Of a stretch of DNA of 64,000 nucleotides, positions 21,039 to 32,600 are shown piece by piece; within the stretch, counting starts at the first letter, position 1, and each line of letters opens with the position of its first letter. The DNA comes from Leguminivora glycinivorella (lineage: Eukaryota; Arthropoda; Insecta; Lepidoptera; Tortricidae): positions 124,001 through 188,000 of the forward strand of contig NC_062996.1 in the NCBI RefSeq assembly GCF_023078275.1, read 5' to 3'. Position numbers and translations under genes: made by a program. Below the pieces are notes generated by a model. That model was not told where the DNA came from and made no database searches. It saw only the letters and a list, made by a program, of their open reading frames with translations.

Positions 21039-21290
21039 TTGTTATGTTCATCCCTCAAGTGGAATTGGGCAGGACACATCTGTCGGATGCATCCAGACAG
21101 ATGGGCCAAAATAGCGACCGAATGGGCACCACCAATTACCCGAGGCCGAGGTAGGCCAAAAATGAGATGGCGGAAAGACCTGGACTCATTTTGTGGCGAT
21201 TGGCGGGAACATGCACAATGCCGTGACGAGTGTCGAAAAACAGGGGAGGCCTTTGGCCACCAGTGGGACACATTTTATTATAGGCTATTT
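21039..21290 (+). pseudogene. 5'-truncated non-LTR retrotransposon, C-terminal end of the reverse transcriptase protein
   Basis: The frame reads LKWNWAGHICRM.., then RGRGRPKMRWRKDL, then W-R-E-H-A-Q and EAFGHQWD. The G-H-x-x-R, RGRPxxRW and W..A.DR..W series is typical of the extreme C-terminus of endonuclease/reverse-transcriptase LINE proteins (RTE-like). Only about 80 codons remain. No poly(A) tail or TSD identified. Confidence 0.65.
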
Positions 21291-21460
21291 AAAAAAATGT
21301 TCATCCCTCTCTGTGTGTATCTTACTATAGGTACTATGCGGGACAACAATATATCACTTTTTTTTCATTTGTAAGTGTTTTCCGTTAAGAAGTCCTTTGT
21401 GCTAGCGATTCAAATAATTAGCATTACGTAATGATTTTTCATATAGGTAGTAAAAAACTT

Positions 21461-22130
21461 TTTCAGTACAGATGGTGTATTTTTTACGCACTAGTGCGAG
21501 AAGTGGTTCATTATATGCCAGGTCGAAACTTTGAAGGCTCATCTGTACTGAAAAACGTCGTACGATACACGTGCGAAAAGGAAATTCGTAACTTGTGTCG
21601 ATTTAAAACACTCCCTTCGGTCGTGTTTTAATTTATCGCCACTCGTTTCGAACTTCCATTTTTACGCACTTGTATCGTGTAATGTACTATTTCAGTACAG
21701 ATGGTCGTTTTTTTACGCACTAGTTCGAGAAGTGGTTCATTATATAACAGGTCGAAACTTCGGAGGCTCATCTGTACTGAAAAACGTCGTACTGTATCGT
21801 ACTCGTGTCGATTTAAAACACTCCCTTCGGTCGTGTTTTAATTTATCGCCACTCGTTTCGAACTTCCTTTTTTACGCACTTGTATCGTAATGTACTATTT
21901 CAGTACAGATGGTGTATTTTTTAAGCACTAGTGCGAGAAGTGGTTCATTATATGGCAGGTCGAAACTTCGGAGGTCCATCTCTACTGAAAAACGTCGTTC
22001 GATACACGTGCGAAAAGGGAATTCGTAACTCGTGTCGATTTAAAACACTCCCTTCGGTCGTGTTTTAATTTATCGCCACTCGTTTCGAACTTCCTCTTTT
22101 TCGCACTTGTACGAACTGTACTATTTTAAT
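21461..22130. repeat. Three tandem units of a 205-230-bp repeat (family R1)
   Basis: Each unit starts 'tttcagtacagatgg' (21,461; 21,690; 21,898). It then contains 'cgcactagtgcgagaagtgg', the inverted box 'catctgtactgaaaaacgtc', 'aaaacactcccttcggtcgt' and ends 'cttgtatcgtaatgtactat'. Copies: 26,871-27,098, 59,073-59,325, and an inverted copy at 35,360-35,532 that continues at 43,400 and received the BEL/Pao element. Confidence 0.85.
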
Positions 22131-22453
22131 TACATTTTTAAAGTATTATTGTGATTCACTATATTTAATATACATCATGAATTTCTGCAACAGTAGGTAC
22201 TATTCAAATATCTAAAAAAGAGCGTCACTTTCCTTTGTACATCCTTACACAAAAAATCAATTAATAATTCATTTATTGCAAATGTGATATATTAATGATA
22301 TATAATGTGATTATTGACTGGTACTGCAGATCTTGTCATAGACGAAGATACAATCATGATATTGCTCATATTATTATTCTTTTAAAGAAGAAAAGCTGCG
22401 TAACCCGCGCGTGCATTATTTATATTAATAATTTAGAATTAATAAGTTATTTT

Positions 22454-22792
22454 TCCCCTCACTAGCTCGGAAACACGTGTTTTGTCCTTTAATACCAGCG
22501 GGTAAAAACGCATTTTATCCACTAGTGGGTAAAGTAATTTTACCTTGAATAAAGTCAAATTAACTGCTTTAAAGTTGATAAAAGTAGGTGAATCTAGTAA
22601 TAAAGATGATTTACCACCTGTGGAACTACTGGAAGCAGTGATAAATGCATTTTTTGCGTTGTAGTTTCCTTGCTACAGTGAGGGGAAAAGTTTTGTGTTA
22701 CACTCGGGTGCAAATGTATTTTACTTCTCGTGTGTTTTTCAATTCCACACTCGGCGTTAAAATACAACTTTGCCCCCTTGTATAACAAATAA
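22454..22792. repeat. Interspersed repeat R2, full copy
   Basis: Starts 'cctcactagctcggaaacac', includes 'agcgggtaaaaacgcatttt', 'gatttaccacctgtggaact', 'tattttacttctcgtgtgtt' and ends 'acactcggcgttaaaatac' plus about 30 bp. Other copies: 31,757-31,797 continuing at 34,553-34,912, and 34,913-35,345. Noncoding. Confidence 0.75.
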
Positions 22793-23316
22793 CTAGTTTA
22801 CCCTCCATAACTAGAAAGACGTATGAGGAAAAAACATGTTTGTCGACCAATAAAAAATAAATCTATTTAGACCATTCAATTTCACAATTGTTCTATTATT
22901 TCTTAATTGTAAATAAATAAGCGAGAGCTCATAGTACAATCATTGGTAATATGAAATGTTGATTAGGACTTAAGTACTATATAATGACATGTACATGTAC
23001 CCGTTTTAGACAATTTCTTAGCTCTCACTTAGTTATCGCACTCCTAAAACCTGAAATCCTGAGCTTACTAGGCCACGCGCCCGTGCATTAATTTCATCGA
23101 TATCGATTAAAAGCATTTGAAATATGGACATCACTATTATCGAATTTTTACATCACTATCTTTGACACCTGTCATGCGTCAATGACGTTACGTAATGGTA
23201 ACACTCGACGCAAACCCTTATGTTGGTAGCATTAGGATGATATGCTCATACATTGTACTTTTTTTCAGAAATGTATGGAGTTCCGTCTCTTAAAACGTAG
23301 TGATTATATTCTCTTT
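22793..23316. other. Upstream region of the zinc-finger gene
   Basis: AT-rich, with 'tatataatgacatgtac' and a few short inverted stretches. The presumed promoter of the ZAD gene lies here or in the 23,317-23,480 segment that is conserved in the second copy (about 160 bp immediately upstream of the ATG). Confidence 0.35.
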
Positions 23317-23480
23317 GGTTTTCGCTCCATTATTTTGGCAGGAAGGATTGTGTCATTGTGATGATCGAGCGAATCTGTAAAATCTGTTTATCTCGTGAAA
23401 CAAACAAGTAGAATCTGAAAGTTATATATTTTAAACGTGCGAATAAAGTCGACGCAGTGTGTTTTAATGTACGTATTATT

Positions 23481-23609
23481 ATGGAACCGACAAACCAGTG
23501 CCACTGCTGCCTGCAGCGGCCTTCGGCGAAAGATTTGAGGACGCCGTACACTCGTCACGGCATTACGGAGATATACTCGTTCATGATTGAAGAATGCTTC
23601 GTGATCAAA
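23481..23609 (+). CDS. ZAD exon 1, copy A
   Basis: 43 codons starting MEPTNQCHCCLQRPSAKDL, ending with AAA before gtaagt. The C-x2-C pair (C7..C10) is the first half of the ZAD zinc site. An intron inside the domain is usual in lepidopteran ZAD genes as I know them. Copy B (55,428-55,556) encodes the same residues. Confidence 0.8.
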
Positions 23610-26600
23610 GTAAGTGAATAATGGCAGCTTTTTTCGTTATTCCTTGGTTTGCGTATCAGCTCACACACAGCGGGTCGGGCGGGCGCGTGCATTTCATGGC
23701 GTTTGTATTTATTTACAAAATTTGAATCCTGTTTCGTGTGAAAATTTGTGTCCTGTTGTTTTGTTTGTTTGTTTCTTCCCGTGGGTGTCGTAGAAGGCGA
23801 CTGTGGGATATGGGGTAAATTGTGGCGTAGGCGAGAGGCTGGCAGACTATCACTGAAATGTCACAGTTTAGTTTTCTTTCAACCCCTTATTTGCCAAGAG
23901 TGGCACTGTATCTTTTGCAGTTTCATCTGCTCTGCCTACCACAGCACTGTCTGCAGGCATGATTGTATGTTATTGTATCCTGTTTGTATATTTTTGCACT
24001 CAATGTTTCAGGTATGTTCAAAAACAGACTAGACAAGTGGCTTTTAAATAATAAGAATGTGACATGACTTTGCTAACTATAAATCATGAGACACTGTGTG
24101 ACATAGGCTCATCAGCTGAATAGCTGCTCGCCTATAATTGAATAATAATAATGTTCATATGTTTCCAGTTCTCTACACAGTCTATATGAATCATTTCTTA
24201 TTAATTTCGTGAACCCGTTTTTTTTTCTTTTGCGAACTTTATTCCTCAAAACTAGCAGAAACGATATTTCCTCGTCTGTGTCCATATGTTCTGACATCTT
24301 GGTGCAGACTGCCAACGATCGATGGCGGTGAGAACCCGCGCCGGGGCCGCTGCGGGCCCGCCGCGCCCGTCGTGCCCGCGCTCTTTGTGAAGGGTGTGAA
24401 AAACGCGCCCGCCTGCTAGGTCCCGCGCCCGCGGTCTGTGTGTGTTGCGCTTAAAGTGTATATGGATGCTAACTATGACCCTATACAACATCTTGCAGCT
24501 GGCATCAAGCAATGAGGAGCAGAGTGGCATCTGCGGGGAGTGTGAGAGGCGCCTGCGGGAGGCGAGCTCCTTCAAGGTGCAGGTGCAGCGCTGCCAGGCC
24601 GAGCTGCGTCAGAGGCTCCAGGCAGCACTGAGAGCCAAAGGTAAACTTAAAGACGACCGGTCTGGCTCAGTCGGTAGTGACTGCTAAGCCACGGTCCTGG
24701 GTCCGAATCCTGGTAAGGGCATTTGTTTGTGTGAGCACAGATATTTCTGGCTCAGTCGGTAGTGACTGCTAAGCCGCGGTCCTGGGTTCGAATCCCGGTA
24801 AGGGCATTTTTATTTGTGTGAGCACAGATATTTGTCCCTGAGTCATGGATGTTCTCTATGTACACAGGTATGTATTTATCTATTTAAGTATGTATATCAT
24901 CGCTTAGCACCCATAATACAAGCTTTGCTTAGTTTGGGCAGGGGCGGCTCACTCCGAGATTCTATCGCCGTGCTACAAGTACATGCCGTCGGCCGCGAGC
25001 TCGCGGCCTAATCAGGGGTGGCGCGCGTTCTCACGGAACGCACGTTCGCACTTTCTATTGTTATTTTACGTCGCGAGTTTTATTTTTCAAGGTTCATATG
25101 CGATGTCCGTGTGTTGAATGGCTAACAATGCTAAGTTGAATAGACATCATGAATAAAATAAGTACCATAGGACATTCGTACACAGATCTACTGTTGATTA
25201 AGTCCCACGGAAAAGTTCAATAAGGCTTGTGATGTTAGAACTTAAACCAAAATACTGTATATATATCTAGAAAGTACCCAAGACTTAAATATAATAGTAT
25301 AAAATTTTATCTGAGTAATTAATTCGTTTGAATCCATAGGCAACCAAATCATCTGACGCTGCCCAACGTGCGGCTGGTTTCTTTGTAAACATTTTGTAGG
25401 CATTTAAAAAGGCGGCATTTCGTGAACATCAAAGCAGTGGGCCTTCTGTACTTGTACTATTATATATTCTGTGGTTTGGGGCTCTTGATCTGTGTAAGGT
25501 GTCCCCAATATTTAAAAAAAAAAAAAAAAAAAAAACTGTGATAAATTGTTTTTGGCAACAGGTCTATCCTTGTGGATAGTTACCCTGTCTGCCAAGCCAA
25601 TAGTCCTGGGTTTGTACCCCGGTAAGGGCATTTATTTGTGTGATGAACACAGATATTTGTTCCGAGTTGTTTTTGTACAAGCTCTGCTTAGTTTGGGGCT
25701 AAATCAATCTGTTTAAATGTCGCTCACTATTTATTCTGAGATATAACTTGTATACATTGCTTTTGCCTGCGGCTTCGCCCGCGTTAGAAAAAGACAAAAA
25801 GTAGTCTATGTCACTCTCCATCCCTTCAACTATCTTAAAAAATCACGTCAATTCGTCGCTCCGTTTTGTCGTGAACGAGGGACCAACAAACAGACACACA
25901 CTTTCCCATTTATAATATTAGTATGGACTACAGGGTCGAAGAGGCCTATACCCGAACAGAGGGGCCTTGTCTTAACCTTGTATATGTATTGACTAATTAT
26001 CTATATAGATTGTTTTTTTTCTGCTTTGGCTTTTTCTCCCTGCCAATTTGCCTATGTCAGTATTGGCTTGGTGTGACCGTAGTCAGGGGCGGCTCACTCC
26101 GAGATTCTATCGCCGTGCTACAAGTACATGCCGTCGGCCGCGAGCTCGCGGCCTAATCAGGGGTGGCGCGCGTTCTCACGGAACGCACGTTCGCACTTTC
26201 TATTGTTATTTTACGTCGCGAGTTTTATTTTTCAAGGTTCATATGCGATGTCCGTGTGTTGAATGGCTAACAATGCTAAGTTGAATAGACATCATGAATA
26301 AAATAAGTACCATAGGACATTCGTACACAGATCTACTGTTGATTAAGTCCCACGGAAAAGTTCAATAAGGCTTGTGATGTTGGAACTTAAACCAAAATAC
26401 TGTATATATATCTAGAAAGTACCCAAGACTTAAATATAATAGTATAAAATTTTATCTGAGTAATTAATTCGTTTGAATCCATAGGCAACCAAATCATCTG
26501 ACGCTGCCCAACGTGCGGCTGGTTTCTTTGTAAACATTTTGTAGGCATTTAAAAAGGCGGCATTTCGTGAACATCAAAGCAGTGGGCCTTCTGTACTTGT

Positions 26601-29600
26601 ACTATTATATATTCTGTGCCGTAGTGTTGACTTTCACACGTGAGGAGAATGTTCGGTTTTTTTTTATAGATTGTTTAAGTTTTAAGTCTTGGAAGTAAAG
26701 GCTATTTTATGTCATGTAAACTACAGGATGAAATTAAAAGGACAATTCAAACTTTGCTTAGTGACTCTTGAGGTCATTGCTGAAGTCGCGAACAAAAAAT
26801 TGGCTGTTTCATGGTAATTAGCGGCATCCTGATCATGACAGTCGAAATTTATGAAACAAAACATTTTTTTCAGTACAGATGGTTTTTTTTTACGCACTAG
26901 TGCGAGAAGTGGTTCATTATGTAACAGGTCGAAACTTCGGAAGCTCATCTGTACTGAAAAACGTCGTATGATACACGTGCGAAAAGGAAATTCGCAACTC
27001 GTGTCGATTTAAAACACTCCCTTCGGTCGTGTTTTAATTTATCGCGACTCGTTTCGAAGTTCCTTTTTTACGCACTTGTATCGTAATGTACTATTTTATA
27101 CTCGTCGACTTTAATCTGTCAACTAGGACACCACAGACTAAACTATATGTGCCGAATTTTCAGTGTTGGATAAGTTTTTGACACTTAGTCAACAATAATA
27201 TTTCATTACACTTCACTTTAGTTAACTGAAAAAAATTCAAAAATAGAACTTCATACAAGTTCTTCTATACTAATTTGCGATACCTCTGGCAATTTTTTCT
27301 GCATCTGAAACACATTTTTATTTTAATCCATCGCGTTATCGACCAATCAGAGACGGTTATGATAAACAATTGATTGCTAGGTAATTCAATGTTGATACAA
27401 CGGTGAACGAGTCTATTAACATTAATTTTAACTTGAATGATGATATTTTTCGTCCATTGATGATGAAAATGACTCATAGAAAAAGTATTGTATACAATAG
27501 TGATTTAATTAAGCTTTTCAGTCGAGTACCGTGTTTAGGCCACGAAGCTTGCTGAGTGGCCTAATAGTACGGTACGATATTTGTATTACTTGTATTATAT
27601 CACGATTGTATAAAATACTATTTGCGATTTCAGCATTGGTCCTGCAATAAAAGTTGTTCATTATGAGCTCAAAAGTCACTAAGCAAAGTTTGAACTTTCC
27701 TTACCACACCTCGGACACTGGCGATCAAATATATGAAAGGGGCGCGTTCCTAGCACACAGTCTAAGCTCGTGTAGGTGAACGCGTACTATGCTTGTATGA
27801 GTGAAATATGACAGGTCGACTGTTCGCGTTTTTGACAGGCGGTAACTGTGAGGTAACCGAGAGGGGGCGTGGGGGGGGGGGGTACTTTCAGCGGAGAGCG
27901 GGAGTGGCCATACTGTACGATAGTACTCTTTTTTTATACTGTGCTCTTACGGTTATCGAGTTGTTAAAAAAAATAAAGATAATTACTGAACACGTGTGTG
28001 ACAGCCTTTACCAATTTCTAATGTAATTTGTTTTGACATGTGCCGTCAGTCACTTGACACTAAGGCCGGCAACAGACAGTCTTAATTTTCATAATCTTAT
28101 AAAATAAGATTGACAGCCTTGCCACACACATTCTTAAAATTCAAATTATCCGCGATCTGGCAGATCAATCTGAAAAAAAAATCATAATCTTAAAAAATAA
28201 GACTGTGTGTGGACAGTTGCGAAATTGTATGGGAATCCGTGCACTCGATCTGATTTCATAAGATTAGACTGTCTGTTGCCGGACTAACTTGAATGTTATT
28301 CTTAAGGGTCTCTCACACTAATATATGAAATTTATTATGAAAACGATGAAAAAAATTTTTTGCGAATTTAACTAAAAGTGATATTCAGGGTGGTTTCTGA
28401 TAATGAACCTAGCTACGTGTCGAATTTAACGGAAAACAAACAGTGTCATGTATCGTGTATGTTCTGTTTTAGAGGAGAAAGCCTTGGATGAACACCTTGA
28501 AGATGACATGAGCAGCGATGTTCCCGAGCCTTCTTTGCGTGAGTATCTGGCATTCAGAATAATAATAGTTAGAATTAATTAAATCCTAGATAAGAGTTTT
28601 GGATGATTCACGGTTATTTTCATTAGACTTATATTGACCGGGATATAGACCGTGATTACCTTTTTGATTTTTGTCGAGCTCCCGATATTTCGACGCAGTT
28701 GCATGCATCATGATCACTGTCTGTAAACTATCAGAACTATCAGTAAACTATATGCATCCTTTTCTTTAGGGTGCTATAGAAAAGGATACCTAATTACCTA
28801 TAGTTTTTTTTCTTCTTATATACTGACAGACTTGTTTGACAGAGTATATAGTATGAATTCTCTGAGATGAACTTTTCGCTTTAGCCGTAATCTGTTAAAC
28901 AAAGGCCTTTGTGTCTATTATTCACGGCAGCTAGCTCCCGTCTAAACGGCACGTGCTATAGTCTCAGTGTAGTTAAAAAGCAACTATCATGATAGTAACA
29001 AGGTTCAAATCCATAAAAAGCCGTTTCGGAGATAACACGTTTAATCATCTTCAAAAAAAGTTACCTGCATACTGCAAACTGTTTAATAAATTTGAACCTT
29101 ATTGCTATCATGATAGTTGCTTTTTAACTACACTGAGACTTTAGCACGTGCTGTGGAAACGGGAGCTAGCCGACGTGAATAATAGAAACAAAGGCCTTTA
29201 TTTAACAGATTACGGCAAAAGCGAAACGTTCATCTCAGAAAATTCATACTATAACTATTATTCCGTGTTCAGCTCCGGGCGAGAAGAGCCCCGCCCCGCC
29301 TTGTAAAGAGGAGCCGCGAGACGAATATCTGTCACGTAAGTAGATTTGTAATATGCAACTGTGGGAACAAATTAAAATATTTGTTAAAATAATGTTGATT
29401 TGTTCCCATAGTGTTTTTTTTTATGTTTAAAAGACGCCGGTTCGAATCCGGCCTTCACCACTGGTGGTGCTCGTCATTTTTTCTTAAATATATGACATCT
29501 TATTTCGATTTTTAATTTATATATATAGTAGTGTGACTACATAAAAAAAACACAAATCAAAATATTTGTTAAAATAATTTGATTTGTTCCCATAGTTGCG

Positions 29601-32600
29601 TATAGATGGCAGCACCAGTCTCTCTAGCTATATCATAAACCTGTAAAGGTTTCGTATAGGAGGTGCAAGCACCTACTGCTTGCCCTTAGAGTTGGTCAAA
29701 GACGCCTAGTCTTACAAAGATGACATATAGAAGAGAAATTTCGACGGTTTCCGCTGTGGCGTGGTGGCCTAGGGGTTCATGGCGTTTGGCCCGGATTGCT
29801 AAAAGACGCCGGTTCGAATCCGGCCTTCACCACTGGTGGTGCTCGTCATTTTTTAACCGCCTTCCAAATCTCAAAGGAAGGGGTTCTCAATTCGTCTGTA
29901 TTTTATTTTAATGTTTGTTCCTCGATATCTCCGTCGTTACTGGACCGATTTTAAATTTTATTTTTTATTTTTATTGCATATACATATTATTGCATATACA
30001 TTATATCAATAATATGCATACAGATTGGGCTGGTGTCCCTCTCGCACGTGTGGCCAGAGTTAATGAGGTTACCATAGTAGTAGTATTTTTATCTGTATAT
30101 TACCTGACTTTATAACTTCTTATATTATTCTAGTGTTATATTCAAACTAGGGTTTCGATATATTTTAAAGAATCGGCAAATAATTATAATGTAATTATTT
30201 TGATGCCAATAAATCAAAGATTTGTATAATTAAAAAATAGGTTCAAATGGGTATTAGTAGATTTGGTAGTAACTTTGAAAATTGACTGGTATCCCCAATG
30301 TATGACAGTGATGACGTCACTGAATAGTGTTGACATTGTCAGTAAGTGCGAGAGGGACACCAGCCCAAACAATGACCTCTCATGTGGACACACTTTTGAC
30401 CTAACTACACAATCTAGGTTTAATAATTCTAAATCCCATTATTCCGTGTTCAGCTCCAGACGAGGGCCCGCCCGCCTTGTAAAGAGGAGCCGCGAGACGG
30501 ATTTTTGTCACGTAAGTACACACTTGGAATTACATTAAAAGTTTCATTATTGTCACTTGAAGAATAGGTAACATAAGGGTGCCTTTCCACCATAGATGCG
30601 CTATGTGGATGACATGAAATGAAATTCAATTTAGGCATTAACATAATGAAATGATCTTATGAAAGTCAAGGGAGAATTTTTTTTTTTTTTTCAATAAACA
30701 AATTTTGATTGTTTTAGGGAGTTTTAGGTGAATTATACTCAGGATCACGAGTACTTACTACTCAATCTCACTGGGAGACAAAGTGTCCCAGAATTTTCAT
30801 ACATTTCTGTTACTTTTCTCTTTTGTTACTCCATAAAACATGTACGGAAAGTGGTAACAAAATAAGAAAAAATCGTATGGGACAATTTTTTTAACTACTA
30901 GGATTGAAAAGGAATTCTGAGTAGAAATAGCATTTTTTTTTTTTTTAATTATCACACTTCATAAAAGTGGCAAAAAAAAGAAATGCTCAAAGGTACCTTT
31001 TGCACAAATATAAATAAATTCAAACTAACGCTAATGAAAATATAGTTTAAACTAGCTTTTGCCCGCGGCTTCGCTCGCGTTATAAACAGACAAAAAGTAG
31101 CCTATGTCACTCTATCCCTTCAACTATCTCCACTTACAAAAACACGTCAATTCGTCGTTCCGTTTTGTCGTGAAAGGCGGAGAAACAAACAGACCCCCAT
31201 CCCATTTATAATATTAGTATGGATGCTTTAGCAATGAGCGCTCTCATGATCCCGGATGTGTTTGATACTCGTATCTACCAATCATGTTAATTTCTCCACA
31301 AAGCATAGCGCTAGTGGGAACGGGTCCGACTAAGCTGATTGGTGGACAATGGACATCAGACGCATCCAAGGCAACATTAGCAACGTAGTGCACCACATCT
31401 CTGTTGGAAAGGCACCCTTGTTGTCGAGAATCGCAAGTAGTTACTTGCAGACTGACCATTAATTTCAACGAAAGGCTTAGGTAGTCCGTTTAACCTTTAG
31501 AACGCCAAAGACGGCAAATGACGTCAACGGAAAACCGTGCCACTGACGCCACGGGGGTAAATTAAGGATGGGTAAAGAAATTATGCTAACATAAAAGTGC
31601 ATGACGTCAAATGCCGTCGCTGGCGTCATGGTTACGATTTTCCGAAGTCTCTGGCGGCCAAAAGGTCAATTACCCGAGAAATGATTTCAGATCTTTATTG
31701 GTAAATAATTATACATTTTTACAAGTCATAATGGCGTCCGGTATACTATTTTTTTTCCCTCACTAGCTCGGAAACACGTGTTTTATCCTTTAAAATTAAT
31801 TAAGGTCAGTGCGGGCAAGACCGGCATAGTTTATTTGAAATAAAGTTTGAGTGGATAAAACTCTATAATTAATGCAGTCTGGCGTAATGCGCATGGTCCT
31901 ATGGGATAGCAAATATTATATTTTACAAAGCTTTTACAGTATTTTGGTGAAGTAAGGTACTTTTAAGTGATAAAAATCACTTTTTTTAAGGCTCGGCGGG
32001 TTGACCGTCCTCCCGCGATGAGCACGGAAAGACCGTCTAGTGCTTGTTGTCGCGTAATTTAATATGAGACTAGGTTCCTAAATCATGATCATTGTTATTT
32101 TACGTAATAACGGGGCAGAATGTGCTAGATAACTATTAAAATAACGTTGAAATTTTGAACATATAAGCATTTTTCTATTTATAAGGCAAGACCGGCATAT
32201 GTCCCGTAGATGGGGTTCATAACCTTTTCTTTTCAGGTCCAGATATTGCATAATACTGTTTTTCCAACGAACACCTGCGAATACAATTTAGTCACGATAT
32301 TACAGGCTCATATAAATCCAACTACTTATCTGTTTTTGAAACTATGTTAATTAAGAAAACGTAATAGGATATTAAGATACGTGAATTAGTTTGGTAACAT
32401 TTCTTAGCAATGCTTGGTTTTGCTATAGTCACTACAGTATGAATGAATGCGAAATTTTTTACATCACATTCGCACACTAAATGTGATTTTACACGCAGGC
32501 GGAGCGTGAGTTATAGAAAAATCGTTCTCCCAAGGGAGTTATGAAATTTCTAGTACCGTATTAATTTTTTTTTATCTTTTTACATATTTTTATGTTGCAA

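Larger units (their letters stand above)
23317..31756 (+). repeat. Segmental duplication, copy A, of the 5' part of a ZAD zinc-finger gene
   Basis: Matches 55,271-64,000. Exon 1 and its 160-bp upstream are shared. Intron 1 is unrelated between copies (23,617-24,465 versus 55,563-56,665). From about 24,465 onward the two run parallel (offset about 32,200 bp) with rare substitutions and small indels through exons 2-5 and all embedded repeats. The 3' limit of the match is beyond the window for copy B. Confidence 0.9.

Noticed and set aside
24655..24805. Possible tRNA pair
   Set aside because: Acceptor stem absent and many degenerate copies in the window share the same non-tRNA 3' body; SINE heads.
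24939..26618. The two 535-bp repeats as LTRs of one retrotransposon
   Set aside because: Each has a different flanking duplication and the 610 bp between them hold SINE remnants, not gag or pol.
26871..27098. CRISPR-like repetition among R1 units
   Set aside because: Units of more than 200 bp without short spacers in a eukaryotic genome; an ordinary interspersed or tandem repeat.
29757..29835. Possible tRNA gene (box A and box B, ending CCA)
   Set aside because: Only the T-arm is convincing; acceptor ends do not pair, an encoded CCA is unusual for a nuclear tRNA gene, and a second partial copy lies upstream. A tRNA-derived retroelement fits better.
31244..31468. 74-codon minus-strand frame, also open at 63,469-63,693
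   Set aside because: Openness in both copies is expected from their high identity; no motif, no splice or start context.
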